DNA of 54,590 nt from Staphylococcus simiae (GCF_002902085.1 NZ_PPQR01000027.1:1-54590), one strand, 5' to 3'. Positions 1 through 12,580 are shown, counted from the first letter of the stretch. Translations and numbers: made by a program. Notes: generated from the sequence alone by a model not told the origin.

Positions 1-40
1 TATAGAGATAATTGCGCTTTTTTCATATTCAAAATACAAA

Positions 41-86
41 AATCGGACTAATAGAAAATAATTAAAAATTCTCTATCAGTCCGATT
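41..86 (-). terminator. Second terminator-like hairpin after rplQ
   Basis: A 15-bp stem (41-55 with 72-86, one mismatch) around a 16-nt AT-rich loop. Read on the minus strand it is followed by TTTTTG, so it could act as a back-up terminator for the ribosomal cluster. It lies downstream of a stronger hairpin at 106-141. It may also belong to whatever lies beyond the left edge. Confidence 0.6.
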
Positions 87-105
87 TATTATAGAACCCT
101 AAAAA

Positions 106-141
106 AACGGATTTGTAGACAAAAATGTCTACAAATCCGTT
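106..141 (-). terminator. Intrinsic terminator of the S10-spc-alpha cluster
   Basis: A perfect 15-bp inverted repeat (106-120 and 127-141) with a 6-nt loop, followed on the minus strand by seven T residues at 107-101. It sits about 170 nt past the rplQ stop codon and is the best candidate for the end of the whole ribosomal transcript. Confidence 0.85.
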
Positions 142-312
142 ATCTTGTACAATAAAAAAGCGCGCACCCCATCATAAGTTTGTTGAGTTCACGCTTTAAA
201 TCTTTATTTAGTTGATGGGGTACTCTGAGCTAGACAATATTTGTATGTGGCAAACATTATCGTTGCACTCATTTGCTTTATATAAAAGTAGTTAGTGTAT
301 TTATATAAATTC
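142..312. other. Structured rplQ 3' untranslated stretch
   Basis: No ORF is supported here. A 9-bp inverted repeat (ACCCCATCA at 166-174 with TGATGGGGT at 213-221) encloses about 38 nt, read on minus between rplQ and its terminator. Its position resembles the L17 downstream element described in Lactobacillales, but I cannot confirm homology from sequence alone. Confidence 0.4.
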
Positions 313-681
313 TTATACTAATTCGATAATTACTGATTCAGCACCGTCACCACGACGAGGGCCTACTTTAAGGATGCGAGTATATCCACCTTGACGTTCT
401 GTATAACGCTCAGCGATTTCGCCAAATAATTTTTGAAGTGCAGTTTGAGTAGTTTCATCTTCATTTAAGATTTCAACATTACGTAATGTTTTTGCTGCAT
501 TACGACGAGAAGCTAAATCTCCCTTTTTACCTAAAGTGATTAATTTCTCAACAACACTGCGAACTTCTTTTGCACGAGCTTCTGTAGTTTCAATACGCTC
601 ACTAATAATAAGTGAAGTAGCTAAGTCACGTAACATAGCTTTACGTTGATCAGAAGTACGACCTAATTTTCTGTAACCCAT
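313..681 (-). CDS. rplQ: 50S ribosomal protein L17
   Basis: A 122-residue L17 that binds 23S rRNA at the base of the large subunit near the peptide exit. The N-terminus [20 protein letters not shown] and the C-terminal [16 protein letters not shown] are typical of the family and the length is normal. It is the last gene of the minus-strand cluster, 16 nt after rpoA, with an AGGAGG-type site before its ATG. Two hairpins with T-runs follow it. Confidence 0.98.
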   Translation of the reverse strand: MGYRKLGRTSDQRKAMLRDLATSLIISERIETTEARAKEVRSVVEKLITLGKKGDLASRRNAAKTLRNVEILNEDETTQTALQKLFGEIAERYTERQGGYTRILKVGPRRGDGAESVIIELV

Positions 682-697
682 GAGTTAACCTCCTTTA

Positions 698-1642
698 TCA
701 ATCTTCTTTTCTTAAACCTAAACCTAAATCTTCTAATTTGTATTTAACTTCTTCTAAAGATTTACGTCCTAAATTACGCACTTTCATCATATCAGCTTCA
801 GATTTATCAGCTAATTCTTGAACAGAGTTGATTCCTGCGCGTTTTAAGCAGTTATATGAACGTACAGATAAGTCTAATTCTTCAATAGACATTTCTAATA
901 CTTTTTCTTTTTGATCTTCTTCTTTTTCAATCATGATTTCAGCATTTTGCGCTTCATCAGTTAGACCTACAAAGATGTTCAAGTGTTCAGTCATTATTTT
1001 TGCTGCTAATGATACTGATTCTTGTGGTGTGATTGAACCATTAGTCCAAACATCCAATGTTAATTTATCAAAATCACTGCTTTGACCAACACGTGTGTTT
1101 TCAACTGTATAGTTTACACGTTCAACAGGTGAATATAATGAATCAACTGGAATGACACCAATAGGTAAATCACTAGTGTTATTTTGTTCTGCTAATGCGT
1201 AACCTCTACCTTTGTTAGCTATAAGACGAACTTTTAAGTGACCACCTTTAGATACTGTTGCGATTTTAAGTTCTGGGTTTAAAATCTCTACATCACTATC
1301 ATGTGTAATGTCGCTTGCAGTTACTTCGCCTTCATCTCGCACATCAATTTCTAAAGTTTTATCTTCTTCAGAGTAAATTTTTAATGCTAAATTTTTGATG
1401 TTCATAATAATTGTAGAAACATCTTCAACTACATTATCTACTGCTGAAAATTCATGTAGAACTCCTTCAATTTCGATGTACTTAACGGCTGCACCTGGTA
1501 ATGAAGATAGTAGGATACGACGTAAGGAGTTTCCTAGTGTAGTACCGTAGCCACGTTCTAGTGGTTCAACAACGAACTTACCGAATTTAGCATCTTCACT
1601 AATTTCAATTGTCTCAATTCTAGGTTTTTCGATTTCTATCAT
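698..1642 (-). CDS. rpoA: DNA-directed RNA polymerase alpha subunit
   Basis: A 314-residue alpha subunit. The N-terminal domain (about 1-230) carries the dimerisation and beta/beta'-binding segments, including [14 protein letters not shown]. The C-terminal domain (about 245-314) has the helix-hairpin-helix that contacts UP elements and activators ([26 protein letters not shown]). It assembles RNA polymerase core. It lies between rpsK and rplQ as in other Firmicutes, after a 74-nt spacer that is longer than most in this cluster. Confidence 0.98.
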   Translation of the reverse strand: MIEIEKPRIETIEISEDAKFGKFVVEPLERGYGTTLGNSLRRILLSSLPGAAVKYIEIEGVLHEFSAVDNVVEDVSTIIMNIKNLALKIYSEEDKTLEIDVRDEGEVTASDITHDSDVEILNPELKIATVSKGGHLKVRLIANKGRGYALAEQNNTSDLPIGVIPVDSLYSPVERVNYTVENTRVGQSSDFDKLTLDVWTNGSITPQESVSLAAKIMTEHLNIFVGLTDEAQNAEIMIEKEEDQKEKVLEMSIEELDLSVRSYNCLKRAGINSVQELADKSEADMMKVRNLGRKSLEEVKYKLEDLGLGLRKED

Positions 1643-1716
1643 TTAAATATCCTCCTTAAATACGTCGACTAATTTTAAAATGTTTGCTCAGTGACCTGTA
1701 ACAATTTCATCAAAAA

Positions 1717-2106
1717 TTATACGCGACGACGTTTTGGTGGACGACAACCATTATGAGGTACTGGAGTAACGTCTCTAATTGCAGTTACTTCTAAACCTGC
1801 TGATTGTAATGCACGAATAGCTGATTCACGGCCTGGACCAGGTCCTTTAACTGTTACTTCAACTGATTTTAAACCATGCTCCATAGCTGATTTAGATGCA
1901 GTTTCAGATGCCATTTGTGCTGCGAATGGTGTTGATTTTTTTGATCCTTTAAATCCTAATGCACCAGCTGATGACCATGATAATGCGTTACCGAATTCAT
2001 CAGTAATAGTTACAATAGTATTATTGAATGTTGAACGGATGTGTGCCACACCATTTTCAATATTCTTTTTCACTCTACGTTTACGAGATACTTGTTTACG
2101 TGCCAT
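1717..2106 (-). CDS. rpsK: 30S ribosomal protein S11
   Basis: A 129-residue S11 of the small-subunit platform, next to the mRNA exit and S18. The highly conserved NNTIVTITD and [13 protein letters not shown] segments and the basic tail [13 protein letters not shown] are present. It lies 23 nt after rpsM with a GGAGG ribosome binding site. Confidence 0.98.
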   Translation of the reverse strand: MARKQVSRKRRVKKNIENGVAHIRSTFNNTIVTITDEFGNALSWSSAGALGFKGSKKSTPFAAQMASETASKSAMEHGLKSVEVTVKGPGPGRESAIRALQSAGLEVTAIRDVTPVPHNGCRPPKRRRV

Positions 2107-2129
2107 TTAATATTTGCCTCCTTTACCTA

Positions 2130-2495
2130 TTATTTTTTCTTGTTAGCTACCGTTTTAACTGGTCCTTTACGAGTACGAGCATTGTTCTTCGTTTTTTGAC
2201 CACGAACTGGTAAGCCACGACGGTGACGAATACCACGGTATGATGAAATTTCCATTAAACGTTTAATGTTTAAGTTTTGTTCACGACGTAAGTCACCTTC
2301 AACTTTGTAGCTATCTACAACTTCACGGATACGACCTAATTCATCGTCAGTTAAATCTTTTACACGAGTATCAGCTGAAACATTAGCTTCCTCAACGATT
2401 TTTTGTGCTGTTGAAGTACCGATACCGTATATATAAGTTAATGAGATAACAACGCGTTTTTCACGTGGAATATCTACTCCTGCAATACGTGCCAT
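2130..2495 (-). CDS. rpsM: 30S ribosomal protein S13
   Basis: A 121-residue S13 of the small-subunit head, contacting the P-site tRNA and large-subunit bridges. It begins [20 protein letters not shown], contains the helix-two-turn-helix region [13 protein letters not shown], and ends in the lysine-rich tail that reaches the tRNA. It follows rpmJ by 22 nt. Length and order match the alpha operon of Firmicutes. Confidence 0.98.
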   Translation of the reverse strand: MARIAGVDIPREKRVVISLTYIYGIGTSTAQKIVEEANVSADTRVKDLTDDELGRIREVVDSYKVEGDLRREQNLNIKRLMEISSYRGIRHRRGLPVRGQKTKNNARTRKGPVKTVANKKK

Positions 2496-2517
2496 ATTAA
2501 TTTACACCTCTCTTTTA

Positions 2518-2643
<126 letters not shown>

Positions 2644-2662
2644 CTATATTATGGAGTGACGA

Positions 2663-2881
2663 TTATTTATAACGATAAGTAATTCTTCCGCGTGTTAAGT
2701 CATACGGAGACATCTCAACTGTTACTTTGTCGCCAGGTAGAATTCGAATGTAATTCATTCTGATTTTACCACTTACGTGAGCTAAAATCTCATGACCATT
2801 TTCTAATTCTACTTTAAACATTGCATTTGGTAAAGTATCTAGTACAGTACCTTCTAATTCAATTACATCTTGTTTAGCCAT
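2663..2881 (-). CDS. infA: Translation initiation factor IF-1
   Basis: A 72-residue S1/OB-fold protein ([20 protein letters not shown] to [12 protein letters not shown]). IF-1 occupies the A site of the 30S subunit and helps IF-2 and IF-3 during initiation. It is the first gene after a 193-nt spacer that holds its own predicted promoter, so infA, rpmJ, rpsM, rpsK, rpoA and rplQ can be transcribed independently of the spc genes. The ribosome binding site is AAAGGGGGAAG. Confidence 0.98.
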
Positions 2882-3033
2882 TGATTAACTTCCCCCTTTT
2901 TGCAATAGTAAGGTAATCGTCAATAGACAACTTTATGGTTACGAATCTATCAGTGATTAATTTTATAAGTTAAACAAAAATTACGGGAATTAATTATCGT
3001 TAATTGCCACTCTCTGCTATTAAATACAATCAA

Positions 3034-3063
3034 ATCATACTTCACTTAACAATAGACCGTCAA
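3034..3063 (-). promoter_or_regulatory. Sigma-A promoter for infA-rpmJ-rpsM-rpsK-rpoA-rplQ
   Basis: Read on minus: -35 TTGACG (3063-3058), 18-nt spacer, -10 TATGAT (3039-3034). It begins 12 nt beyond the adk stop codon and leaves an untranslated leader of roughly 145 nt before infA. Confidence 0.7.
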
Positions 3064-3074
3064 AAGTTGATCTA

Positions 3075-5031
<1,957 letters not shown>

Positions 5032-5032
<1 letters not shown>

Positions 5033-5472
5033 TAGATCACCTCGTGTGCTCCACCTTTAGCATCAATAGCTTCTGCTGCTGAAGCTGAGAATTTATGAGC
5101 TTTCACTGTCAATTTCTTATCAAGTGAACCATTACCTAGTACTTTAATACCAGATTTTTCATTCTTCACAACACCAGATTCTACTAATAAAGCTGGAGTT
5201 ACTTCAGTACCATCTTCAAATTTATTAAGTTGGTCTAAGTTAACAATAGCATATTCCTTACGATTAATGTTAGTAAAACCACGTTTTGGTAAACGACGGA
5301 ATAATGGTAATTGACCACCTTCGAATCCTGGTCTTACACCACCGCCTGAACGAGCTTTTTGACCTTTTTGACCGCGACCACTTGTTTTACCGTTACCAGT
5401 CGCTGCACCACGTCCTACGCGATTGCGTACTTTACGTGAACCTTCTGCTGGTTTCAACTCATGTAATTTCAT
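5032..5472 (-). CDS. rplO: 50S ribosomal protein L15
   Basis: A 146-residue L15 with the long glycine- and arginine-rich N-terminal extension ([20 protein letters not shown]) that threads into 23S rRNA, and a globular C-terminal half. It is an assembly protein of the large subunit. It is translationally coupled to secY through a one-base stop/start overlap and follows rpmD by 16 nt. Confidence 0.98.
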
Positions 5473-5488
5473 TTCGGCACCTCCTTAA

Positions 5489-5668
5489 TTATTTTTCTTC
5501 TACTGTTAATAAATGTTTAACTTTGTTGATTTGCCCACGAATAGCAGGGTTATCTTCAACTACTACTGAACTATTAGTCTTTTTAAGACCTAAAGCTTCA
5601 ACAGTTTTACGTTGTGTTTCCGGACGACCAATAACACTACGAGTGAGGGTAATTTGTAATTTAGCCAT
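5489..5668 (-). CDS. rpmD: 50S ribosomal protein L30
   Basis: A 59-residue L30: starts [20 protein letters not shown], ends LLTVEEK and has the expected length of about 60. The stop TAA is at 5491-5489. It is a small beta-alpha-beta protein on the large subunit surface. It lies 16 nt from each of rpsE and rplO, with the ribosome binding site AAGGAGGG. Confidence 0.97.
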   Translation of the reverse strand: MAKLQITLTRSVIGRPETQRKTVEALGLKKTNSSVVVEDNPAIRGQINKVKHLLTVEEK

Positions 5669-5684
5669 AACTAGTTTTCCCTCC

Positions 5685-6185
5685 TTAATTATATAATTCT
5701 TCTACTGTTTTGCCGCGTAATTTTGCAACATCTTCAGCATTTTTAAGGTTTTGTAAACCAGTGATTGTCGCACGAACCATATTAATTGGTGTGTTAGATC
5801 CTAATGATTTACTTAAGATATCAGTGATACCTGCTAACTCAAGTACGGCACGAACTGGTCCACCAGCGATTACTCCTGTACCAGGTGCTGCTGGTTTCAT
5901 AAATACGCTTCCTGAACCATAACGACCAGTGATTGTGTGTGGAGTTGTACCTTCAACACGTGGAACAACTACTAAATCTTTTTTAGCTGCTTCAACAGCT
6001 TTTTTGATTGCTTCTGGTACTTCTTGAGCTTTACCTGTACCGAAACCTACACGACCATTTTTGTCTCCAACTACAACTAATGCAGTGAAACGGAAACGAC
6101 GACCACCTTTTACAACTTTTGCTACACGGTTAATGGTAACAACGCGTTCTTCAAATTCTTTCGTCTCTTCTTCTCTACGAGCCAT
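5685..6185 (-). CDS. rpsE: 30S ribosomal protein S5
   Basis: A 166-residue S5 at the mRNA entry channel. The double-stranded RNA-binding N-terminal domain ([20 protein letters not shown]) is followed by the C-terminal fold with [20 protein letters not shown]. The loop around [10 protein letters not shown] is where spectinomycin-resistance changes occur in other species; no deletion is visible here. It lies between rplR and rpmD. Confidence 0.98.
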   Translation of the reverse strand: MARREEETKEFEERVVTINRVAKVVKGGRRFRFTALVVVGDKNGRVGFGTGKAQEVPEAIKKAVEAAKKDLVVVPRVEGTTPHTITGRYGSGSVFMKPAAPGTGVIAGGPVRAVLELAGITDILSKSLGSNTPINMVRATITGLQNLKNAEDVAKLRGKTVEELYN

Positions 6186-6205
6186 GTATTTGTCCCTCCT
6201 TTAAA

Positions 6206-6565
6206 TTAAAATTCTAATCCGCTTTCTCTCGCAGCTTCAGCTAATGCTTTAACACGTCCGTGATATAAATATCCTCCACGGTCAAATACGATTGCTTTAA
6301 TACCTTTATCAGTAGCTTTTTTAGCGATTGCTTCGCCAACTTTAGTAGCTAATTCAACTTTAGTTGCATCAGTAGCTACATCGCTGTCTTTAGAAGAAGC
6401 TTGAGCTAATGTTACGCCTTTATTATCATCAATAAGTTGTGCGTAAATGTGCTTGTTTGAACGATAAACATTTAAACGTGGCTTTTCAGCTGTACCAGAT
6501 AATTTAGTACGAACACGTGAATGTCTTTTTAAACGCACTTTATTTTTATCAATTTTACTGATCAT
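6206..6565 (-). CDS. rplR: 50S ribosomal protein L18
   Basis: A 119-residue L18 that binds 5S rRNA and joins it to the central protuberance together with L5 and L25. It begins [19 protein letters not shown] and ends in [16 protein letters not shown], both typical. Spacing is 31 nt after rplF and 20 nt before rpsE. Confidence 0.98.
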   Translation of the reverse strand: MISKIDKNKVRLKRHSRVRTKLSGTAEKPRLNVYRSNKHIYAQLIDDNKGVTLAQASSKDSDVATDATKVELATKVGEAIAKKATDKGIKAIVFDRGGYLYHGRVKALAEAARESGLEF

Positions 6566-6596
6566 TTCAATACTCCTTTCTGTAGAGTTTTATCTA

Positions 6597-7133
6597 TTAT
6601 TTACCAGTTTTACCTTCTTTACGGCGTACATATTCACCTTGGTAGCGAATACCTTTACCTTTGTAAGGTTCTGGAGGTCTTACTGCACGAATATTAGAAG
6701 CAAATGCTCCAACTTGTTCTTTTGAAATTCCTTCAACTTTAACGATTGTGTTTTTCTCTACTGAGAATGTAATGTCATCTTCAGCTTTAATTTCAACTGG
6801 GTGAGAATACCCAACGTTAAGGATTAAGTCTTTACCTTGCATTTGAGCACGGTAACCTACACCTACAAGTTCAAGTACTTTTTCGTAACCTTTAGAAACA
6901 CCTTGTACCATATTATTTAATAAAGCACGAGTTGTACCATGATTAGTTCTATCTTCTTTAGAATCTGATGGTCTTACAACTTCTATAGTGTTTTCGTCTT
7001 GTTTAAAAGTCATTCTTTCATTTAAAGTTCTTGATAATTCACCTTTTGGACCTTTTACAGTGACATGATTTCCATCAAAAGTTACTGTAACGTCACTAGG
7101 GATGTCAATAATTTTCTTACCAACACGACTCAT
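6597..7133 (-). CDS. rplF: 50S ribosomal protein L6
   Basis: A 178-residue L6 made of two similar domains (about 1-82 and 83-178). The C-terminal motif [20 protein letters not shown], which contacts helix 97 near the sarcin-ricin loop, is intact. Start [12 protein letters not shown] is preceded by AAGGAGGTG. It lies between rpsH and rplR. Confidence 0.98.
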   Translation of the reverse strand: MSRVGKKIIDIPSDVTVTFDGNHVTVKGPKGELSRTLNERMTFKQDENTIEVVRPSDSKEDRTNHGTTRALLNNMVQGVSKGYEKVLELVGVGYRAQMQGKDLILNVGYSHPVEIKAEDDITFSVEKNTIVKVEGISKEQVGAFASNIRAVRPPEPYKGKGIRYQGEYVRRKEGKTGK

Positions 7134-7157
7134 GTTATGGCACCTCCTTATATTTTA

Positions 7158-7556
7158 TTACCAAACGTATGCGATAATTTCTCCACCAACATTACGTTTT
7201 CTAGCTTCTTTATCAGTGATAACACCTTCTGAAGTTGATACTAATGCAATACCTAAACCATTTAATACTTTAGGCATTTCTGATGCTTTAGCATAAACAC
7301 GTAAACCTGGTTTTGAAATACGTTTTAATCCTGTGATAACACGCTCATCGTTTTGACCATATTTTAAGAATAAACGAAGTACACCTTGTTTATCATCTTC
7401 TATATATTCAACATTTTTAATGAAACCTTCACTTTTTAAGATTTCAGCAATTTCTTTTTTGATATTTGATGCAGGTAACTCTAATTTCTCGTGACGCACC
7501 ATGTTAGCGTTTCTAACACGAGTAAGCATATCTGCGATTGGATCTGTCATTGTCAT
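7158..7556 (-). CDS. rpsH: 30S ribosomal protein S8
   Basis: A 132-residue S8 that binds helix 21 of 16S rRNA early in small-subunit assembly. It begins [20 protein letters not shown] and ends [15 protein letters not shown]. In enteric bacteria S8 also represses its own operon by binding the spc mRNA; whether that applies here is not shown by the sequence. Confidence 0.98.
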   Translation of the reverse strand: MTMTDPIADMLTRVRNANMVRHEKLELPASNIKKEIAEILKSEGFIKNVEYIEDDKQGVLRLFLKYGQNDERVITGLKRISKPGLRVYAKASEMPKVLNGLGIALVSTSEGVITDKEARKRNVGGEIIAYVW

Positions 7557-7585
7557 TGATTGTTGCCTCCTTTCATACTTTTTTA

Positions 7586-7771
7586 TTACCAGCTAGCTTT
7601 ACGAACGCCAGGGATTTGGCCTTTGTAAGCTAATTCACGGAAACAAATACGGCATAATTTAAATTTACGATATACAGAATGTGGACGGCCACAACGTTCA
7701 CAACGAGTGTATTCACGTACTGCATATTTTTGTTTTTTTTGTTGCTTAGCAACCATTGAAGTTTTAGCCAC
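7586..7771 (-). CDS. rpsN: 30S ribosomal protein S14, zinc-binding type Z
   Basis: A 61-residue short S14 with a four-cysteine zinc ribbon (C24, C27, C40, C43), the zinc-dependent form normally encoded in the spc cluster. A longer zinc-free paralogue usually lies elsewhere in staphylococcal genomes under Zur control; it is not in this window. It lies between rplE and rpsH, with GGAGG before its ATG. Confidence 0.97.
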
Positions 7772-7793
7772 TTAATTAGCCTCCTTTAAATAA

Positions 7794-8333
7794 TTATTTA
7801 CGGAATGGCATACCGAAGTTAGCTAACAATTCACGAGCTTCTTCATCAGTGTTAGCAGTCGTTACGATAACAATATCCATTCCTCTAACTTTACTTACTT
7901 TATCATAGTCGATTTCTGGGAAAATTAATTGTTCTTTAACACCTAATGTGTAGTTACCGCGTCCGTCAAATGCTTTTTTAGAAACACCTTGGAAGTCACG
8001 TACACGAGGTAGTGATACTGAAATTAATTTATCTAAGAATTCATACATTCTTTCGCCGCGAAGTGTTACTTTAGCACCAATAGGCATACCTTCACGTAAA
8101 CGGAATGTTGCTACTGATTTTTTCGCTTTAGTTACTAATGGTTTTTGACCAGTAATTAATTCTAATTCTTCAACAGCACTGTCTAGAACTTTAGAATTTT
8201 GTACAGCGTCACCTACACCCATGTTCACTACAATTTTATCTATTTTTGGTACTTCCATTACTGAAGTATAATCAAATTTCTTCATTAAGTTTTCAGTAAC
8301 TTCTGAGTTAAACTTTTCTTTTAAACGGTTCAA
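7794..8333 (-). CDS. rplE: 50S ribosomal protein L5
   Basis: A 179-residue L5 that forms the 5S RNP with L18 and touches the P-site tRNA. Conserved segments include [35 protein letters not shown] and the C-terminal [20 protein letters not shown]. It follows rplX by 26 nt. Confidence 0.98.
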   Translation of the reverse strand: MNRLKEKFNSEVTENLMKKFDYTSVMEVPKIDKIVVNMGVGDAVQNSKVLDSAVEELELITGQKPLVTKAKKSVATFRLREGMPIGAKVTLRGERMYEFLDKLISVSLPRVRDFQGVSKKAFDGRGNYTLGVKEQLIFPEIDYDKVSKVRGMDIVIVTTANTDEEARELLANFGMPFRK

Positions 8334-8359
8334 AGTGGGATCCTCCTTTCAACTTATAA

Positions 8360-8677
8360 TTAATTATTAGATTTGATTTCTTCGCCAGATTTTTTAGCGA
8401 TACGAACTTTTTTACCATCAACAAATTTGTAACCAACACGAGTAGGTTCGTTTGTTTTTGGATCTAACAATTGTACGTTAGAAACATGGATTGCTGCCTC
8501 TGTTTCTAAGATTCCACCTTCAGGATTTAATTGAGTTGGTTTTTGGTGTTTTTTCATTATGTTAACACCTTCCACAACGACACGGTCTTTTTTAGGTAGA
8601 GTTTCTAATACTTTACCTTCTTTACCTTTGTCTTTACCTGCGATAACTTTTACGTTGTCACCTTTTTTGATATGCAT
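8360..8677 (-). CDS. rplX: 50S ribosomal protein L24
   Basis: A 105-residue L24 with a KOW motif near the N-terminus ([20 protein letters not shown]). It starts large-subunit assembly by binding the 5' end of 23S rRNA. It lies 35 nt after rplN and 26 nt before rplE, with an AAGGAGG ribosome binding site. Confidence 0.98.
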   Translation of the reverse strand: MHIKKGDNVKVIAGKDKGKEGKVLETLPKKDRVVVEGVNIMKKHQKPTQLNPEGGILETEAAIHVSNVQLLDPKTNEPTRVGYKFVDGKKVRIAKKSGEEIKSNN

Positions 8678-8712
8678 GTGGGCACCTCCTTATATATATT
8701 GGTTAATGATTA

Positions 8713-9084
<372 letters not shown>

Positions 9085-9112
9085 TTAAACCTCCCTTATC
9101 TTTAAACTTGTA

Positions 9113-9376
9113 TTAAATAATTACTGACTCTTCAACAATCTCTACTAAACGAAAACGTTTTGTTGCTGATAAAGGACGAGTTTCTTGAATTTTAACAATA
9201 TCTCCTAATTTAGCTGAATTGTTTTCATCATGAGTTTTGTATTTTTTAGAGTATTTTACACGTTTGCCGTATAATTTGTGTGTTTTGTAAGTTTCAACAA
9301 GTACTGTAACAGTCTTGTCCATTTTGTCTGAAACAACTCTACCTACATAAACTTTACGATCATTTCTTTCGCTCAC
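9113..9376 (-). CDS. rpsQ: 30S ribosomal protein S17
   Basis: An 87-residue S17 (OB fold) that binds the 5' domain of 16S rRNA. I place the start at the GTG at 9376-9374, giving [14 protein letters not shown], because AGGAGG stands a few bases upstream and the length then fits the family. An in-frame ATG seven codons earlier would put the ribosome binding site inside the coding region. It lies 25 nt after rpmC. Confidence 0.95.
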
Positions 9377-9401
9377 TTTTGTAACCTCCTCTTTCACTTA
9401 A

Positions 9402-9611
9402 TTATTGATTAGCCTTACTTTGTTCAATTTCTCTTTCACGAGCAACAGTTTTTAGACGTGCAATCGTTTTTCTTACTGTACGAATACGTGCAGTTTCTTC
9501 TAATTGACCTGTAGCTAACTGAAAGCGTAGGTTAAAAAGCTCTTCTTTTGAAGATTTGATTTGTTCTTCGATTTCTGAAGTGGTTAAGTCTCTAATTTCC
9601 TTAGCTTTCAT
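9402..9611 (-). CDS. rpmC: 50S ribosomal protein L29
   Basis: A 69-residue two-helix L29 beside the peptide exit tunnel, part of the docking area for SRP and trigger factor. The start [17 protein letters not shown] is the family consensus; an upstream in-frame codon adding eight residues lies within rplP. The real start overlaps the end of rplP by 11 nt, so translation is probably coupled. Confidence 0.95.
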
Positions 9612-10035
9612 TTGTTTCACCACCCAATTCTTCACGTTTTACAAACTTAGTTTTTACTGGAAGTTTGTGACTTGCTAAACGTAGTGCTTCACGAGCAACT
9701 TCTTCAGATACACCAGCAACTTCGAATAAAATTCTACCAGGTTTTACAACTGCAATCCAGCCTTCAACCGCACCTTTACCAGCACCCATACGTACTTCTA
9801 AAGGTTTTTTTGTATATGGTGTATGTGGGAAGATTTTAATCCAAACTTTCCCGCCACGTTTCATGTAACGTGTCATTGCTATACGAGCAGATTCGATTTG
9901 ACGAGACGTAATCCAAGACGTTGTTGTTGCTTGTAATCCGTACTCACCAAATGTTACGTAGTTACCGCCTTTTGAACGACCAGTTGTTTTAGGACGATGT
10001 TGACGACGATATTTTACACGTTTTGGTAGTAACAT
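9601..10035 (-). CDS. rplP: 50S ribosomal protein L16
   Basis: A 144-residue L16 at the A-site side of the large subunit. It starts [20 protein letters not shown] and contains the conserved [20 protein letters not shown] segment. L16 is where evernimicin/avilamycin resistance changes map in other species; nothing unusual is visible here. It follows rpsC by only 2 nt and overlaps rpmC by 11 nt. Confidence 0.98.
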   Translation of the reverse strand: MLLPKRVKYRRQHRPKTTGRSKGGNYVTFGEYGLQATTTSWITSRQIESARIAMTRYMKRGGKVWIKIFPHTPYTKKPLEVRMGAGKGAVEGWIAVVKPGRILFEVAGVSEEVAREALRLASHKLPVKTKFVKREELGGETNES

Positions 10036-10037
10036 TA

Positions 10038-10691
10038 TTATTTTCCTCCTTCACTAGTGTTCTTAGTAGGAAGAACTTCTCCACGATAGATCCATACTTT
10101 AACGCCTAATTTACCGTAAGTAGTATCAGCTTCTGCGTGTGCATAGTCAATGTCAGCACGTAATGTATGAAGTGGAACAGTTCCTTCTGAATATTGTTCA
10201 GCACGAGCGATGTCAGCTCCGCCTAAACGACCTGATACTTGTGTTTTAATACCTTTAGCACCAAGTTTCATAGCTCTTGTAATTGCTTGTTTTTGTACAC
10301 GACGGAATGAAGCACGGTTTTCTAATTGACGTGCAATGTTTTCTGCCACTAAACGAGCATCAAGATCAATTTTTTTGATTTCAATAACGTTGATGTGTAC
10401 TTTTTTATCAGTTAACGCATTTAATTTGTTACGTAATTTTTCGATTTCTGAACCGCCTTTACCAATTACCATACCAGGTTTACCAGTATGAATTGCAATG
10501 TTGATACGGTTTGCAGCACGTTCGATTTCTACGTGAGAAACAGACGCTTCTTTTAATTCATTATCAATAAATTTACGGATTTTTAAATCTTCGTGTAATA
10601 GTGATGCGAAGTCTTTTTCAGCATACCATTTAGCTTCCCAATCACGGATGATACCAACACGAAGTCCGATTGGATTAATTTTTTGACCCAC
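10038..10691 (-). CDS. rpsC: 30S ribosomal protein S3
   Basis: A 217-residue S3 of the small-subunit head at the mRNA entry tunnel, where it takes part in helicase activity with S4 and S5. The type II KH domain is visible in the N-terminal half ([15 protein letters not shown] around residues 73-87), followed by the C-terminal S3 domain ([18 protein letters not shown]). It lies 24 nt after rplV. Confidence 0.98.
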   Translation of the reverse strand: MGQKINPIGLRVGIIRDWEAKWYAEKDFASLLHEDLKIRKFIDNELKEASVSHVEIERAANRINIAIHTGKPGMVIGKGGSEIEKLRNKLNALTDKKVHINVIEIKKIDLDARLVAENIARQLENRASFRRVQKQAITRAMKLGAKGIKTQVSGRLGGADIARAEQYSEGTVPLHTLRADIDYAHAEADTTYGKLGVKVWIYRGEVLPTKNTSEGGK

Positions 10692-10715
10692 AGTATTCCC
10701 TCCTTAAAAAGTTTA

Positions 10716-11069
10716 TTAAGCTTCTTTCGCTTCTTCTTTACCGTCACTTACGACGATTGTAATGTGGCTTGTACGTTTGTTAATCGCACTAGCACGACCT
10801 TGTGCACGTGGACGGAAACGTTTTAATGTTGGTCCTTCATTAGCGTATGCTTCTTTGATAACTAATTCATCTGTGTTCATGTCATAGTTATGTTCAGCAT
10901 TTGCTAAAGCGGACATTAATACTTTTTCGATTACTGGTGATGAAGCTTTGTTAGTTAATTTTAAAATAGCAATAGCTTCAGCAGCATTTTTACCTCTGAT
11001 TAAGTCAAGAACTAATCTTACTTTACGAGGTGCGATTCTTATTGTTCTAGCAACCGCTTTTGCTTCCAT
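10716..11069 (-). CDS. rplV: 50S ribosomal protein L22
   Basis: A 117-residue L22 whose beta-hairpin lines the peptide exit tunnel. The hairpin [20 protein letters not shown] (about residues 83-102) is intact, with no insertion of the type linked to macrolide resistance. It follows rpsS by 27 nt with a GAGGAGG ribosome binding site. Confidence 0.98.
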   Translation of the reverse strand: MEAKAVARTIRIAPRKVRLVLDLIRGKNAAEAIAILKLTNKASSPVIEKVLMSALANAEHNYDMNTDELVIKEAYANEGPTLKRFRPRAQGRASAINKRTSHITIVVSDGKEEAKEA

Positions 11070-11096
11070 TAGGATGTCCTCCTCTACTTTTAAATA

Positions 11097-11375
11097 TTAT
11101 CTTCTAGTTTTTTTGTCGTCTGCAGCATGTCCTTTAAATGTACGTGTAGGAGCAAACTCACCTAATTTATGACCTACCATATCTTCTGTTACATATACAG
11201 GTACATGTTTACGTCCGTCGTATACTGCAAAAGTATGTCCAATGAAATTAGGGAAAATTGTAGAACGACGTGACCATGTTTTGATTACTTGTTTCTTTTC
11301 GCTTCCTTCTTGAGCTTCAACTTTTTTCATTAAATGCTCATCGACGAAAGGTCCTTTTTTAATACTACGAGCCAT
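11097..11375 (-). CDS. rpsS: 30S ribosomal protein S19
   Basis: A 92-residue S19 of the small-subunit head that pairs with S13. I choose the ATG at 11375 ([18 protein letters not shown]) because GGGAGGCGCC lies just upstream; 16 extra in-frame codons upstream run through the rplB-rpsS spacer and its hairpin. It is separated from rplB by 66 nt, one of the longest spacers in this part of the cluster. Confidence 0.96.
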   Translation of the reverse strand: MARSIKKGPFVDEHLMKKVEAQEGSEKKQVIKTWSRRSTIFPNFIGHTFAVYDGRKHVPVYVTEDMVGHKLGEFAPTRTFKGHAADDKKTRR

Positions 11376-11397
11376 TTGGGCGCCTCCCTTCTTATTA

Positions 11398-11422
11398 TGT
11401 GCGTGCAGCACTAGGCCGCACA
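11398..11422 (-). other. GC-rich hairpin between rplB and rpsS
   Basis: TGTGCG at 11398-11403 pairs with CGCACA at 11417-11422 around a 13-nt GC-rich loop. There is no T-run, so it does not look like a terminator. It stands out from its AT-rich surroundings just upstream of the rpsS ribosome binding site and may be an RNA processing or protein-binding structure. Confidence 0.4.
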
Positions 11423-11441
11423 CTCAAATAAGTTGATTTTA

Positions 11442-12275
11442 TTATTTTTTCTTACGTCCACGAACGATAAGTTTGTCTGATGATTTTTTACCACGACGTG
11501 TTTTCTTACCAAGCGTAGGTTTACCCCATGGTGACATTGGAGATGGTCTACCGATAGGAGCACGACCTTCACCACCACCGTGTGGGTGATCGTTAGGGTT
11601 CATTACAGAACCACGAACTGTTGGGCGGATGCCTTTCCATCTTGAACGACCAGCTTTACCAACATTAACTAATTCATGTTGAATGTTACCAACTTGACCA
11701 ATTGTAGCACGGCAAGTTGATAAAATCATACGTACTTCACCAGAACGTAATCTGATTAATACATATTTACCTTCTTTACCTAATACTTGTGCGCTAGCAC
11801 CAGCTGAACGTGCAATTTGTCCACCTTTACCAGGTTTAAGTTCGATATTGTGTACTACAGTACCTACTGGGATGTTTTGTAGTGGTAATGCATTACCTAA
11901 TTTAATATCAGCTTCTGCACCACTTTCAACGATTTGTCCAACTTGCAATCCTTTAGGAGCAATGATGTAACGTTTTTCACCGTCTGCATATACTAATAAT
12001 GCAATATTTGCTGAACGGTTTGGATCGTATTGAATTGAATCAACTTTTGCATTGATTCCATCTTTATTTCTTTTGAAGTCGATAACACGGTATTGACGTT
12101 TGTGACCACCACCATGGTGTCTTACAGTCAATTTACCTTGGTTGTTACGTCCCGCTCTTTTCGGTAGCGGTTGTAATAATGACTTTTCAGGTGTTGTCTT
12201 TGTGATTTCTGCGAAATCCAAAGAAGTCATATTACGACGACCATTTGTTATTGGCTTATACTTTTTAATAGCCAT
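11442..12275 (-). CDS. rplB: 50S ribosomal protein L2
   Basis: A 277-residue L2, a primary 23S rRNA binder needed for subunit association and peptidyl transfer. The N-terminal OB domain and SH3-like domain are followed by the conserved C-terminal region [20 protein letters not shown] with the histidine near the active site. It starts [20 protein letters not shown] and follows rplW by 29 nt. Confidence 0.98.
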   Translation of the reverse strand: MAIKKYKPITNGRRNMTSLDFAEITKTTPEKSLLQPLPKRAGRNNQGKLTVRHHGGGHKRQYRVIDFKRNKDGINAKVDSIQYDPNRSANIALLVYADGEKRYIIAPKGLQVGQIVESGAEADIKLGNALPLQNIPVGTVVHNIELKPGKGGQIARSAGASAQVLGKEGKYVLIRLRSGEVRMILSTCRATIGQVGNIQHELVNVGKAGRSRWKGIRPTVRGSVMNPNDHPHGGGEGRAPIGRPSPMSPWGKPTLGKKTRRGKKSSDKLIVRGRKKK

Positions 12276-12304
12276 TGTCGCTTACCTCCTTAATGGTAAA
12301 TGTA

Positions 12305-12580
12305 TTAGTTGAATAAGTCGATTGAACCTTCTTTTAATGTAACAATCGCTTTTCTTCTTTTATTTGTGTAGCCTTGGTAACGGCCCATACGTTTTTTCTT
12401 AGGTTTGTAGTTCATGATATTAACACTAGCTACTTTCACATCGAAGATTTCTTCAACTGCGATTTTAACTTGTGTTTTGTTAACACGAGTATCTACATCA
12501 AAAGTATATTTGTCTTCTGCCATAGCTTCAGAAGATTTCTCAGTGATCACGGGGCGCTTAAGAATGTCTCTAGCTTCCAT
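12305..12580 (-). CDS. rplW: 50S ribosomal protein L23
   Basis: A 91-residue L23 at the tunnel exit, the main contact for trigger factor and SRP. It begins [20 protein letters not shown]. Its start overlaps the rplD stop by one base (TAATG), so the two are probably translationally coupled. Confidence 0.98.
   Translation of the reverse strand: MEARDILKRPVITEKSSEAMAEDKYTFDVDTRVNKTQVKIAVEEIFDVKVASVNIMNYKPKKKRMGRYQGYTNKRRKAIVTLKEGSIDLFN

Noticed and set aside
5286..5696. 136-codon plus-strand ORF across rplO and rpmD
   Set aside because: Antisense to two ribosomal protein genes, no ribosome binding site, no recognisable domain.
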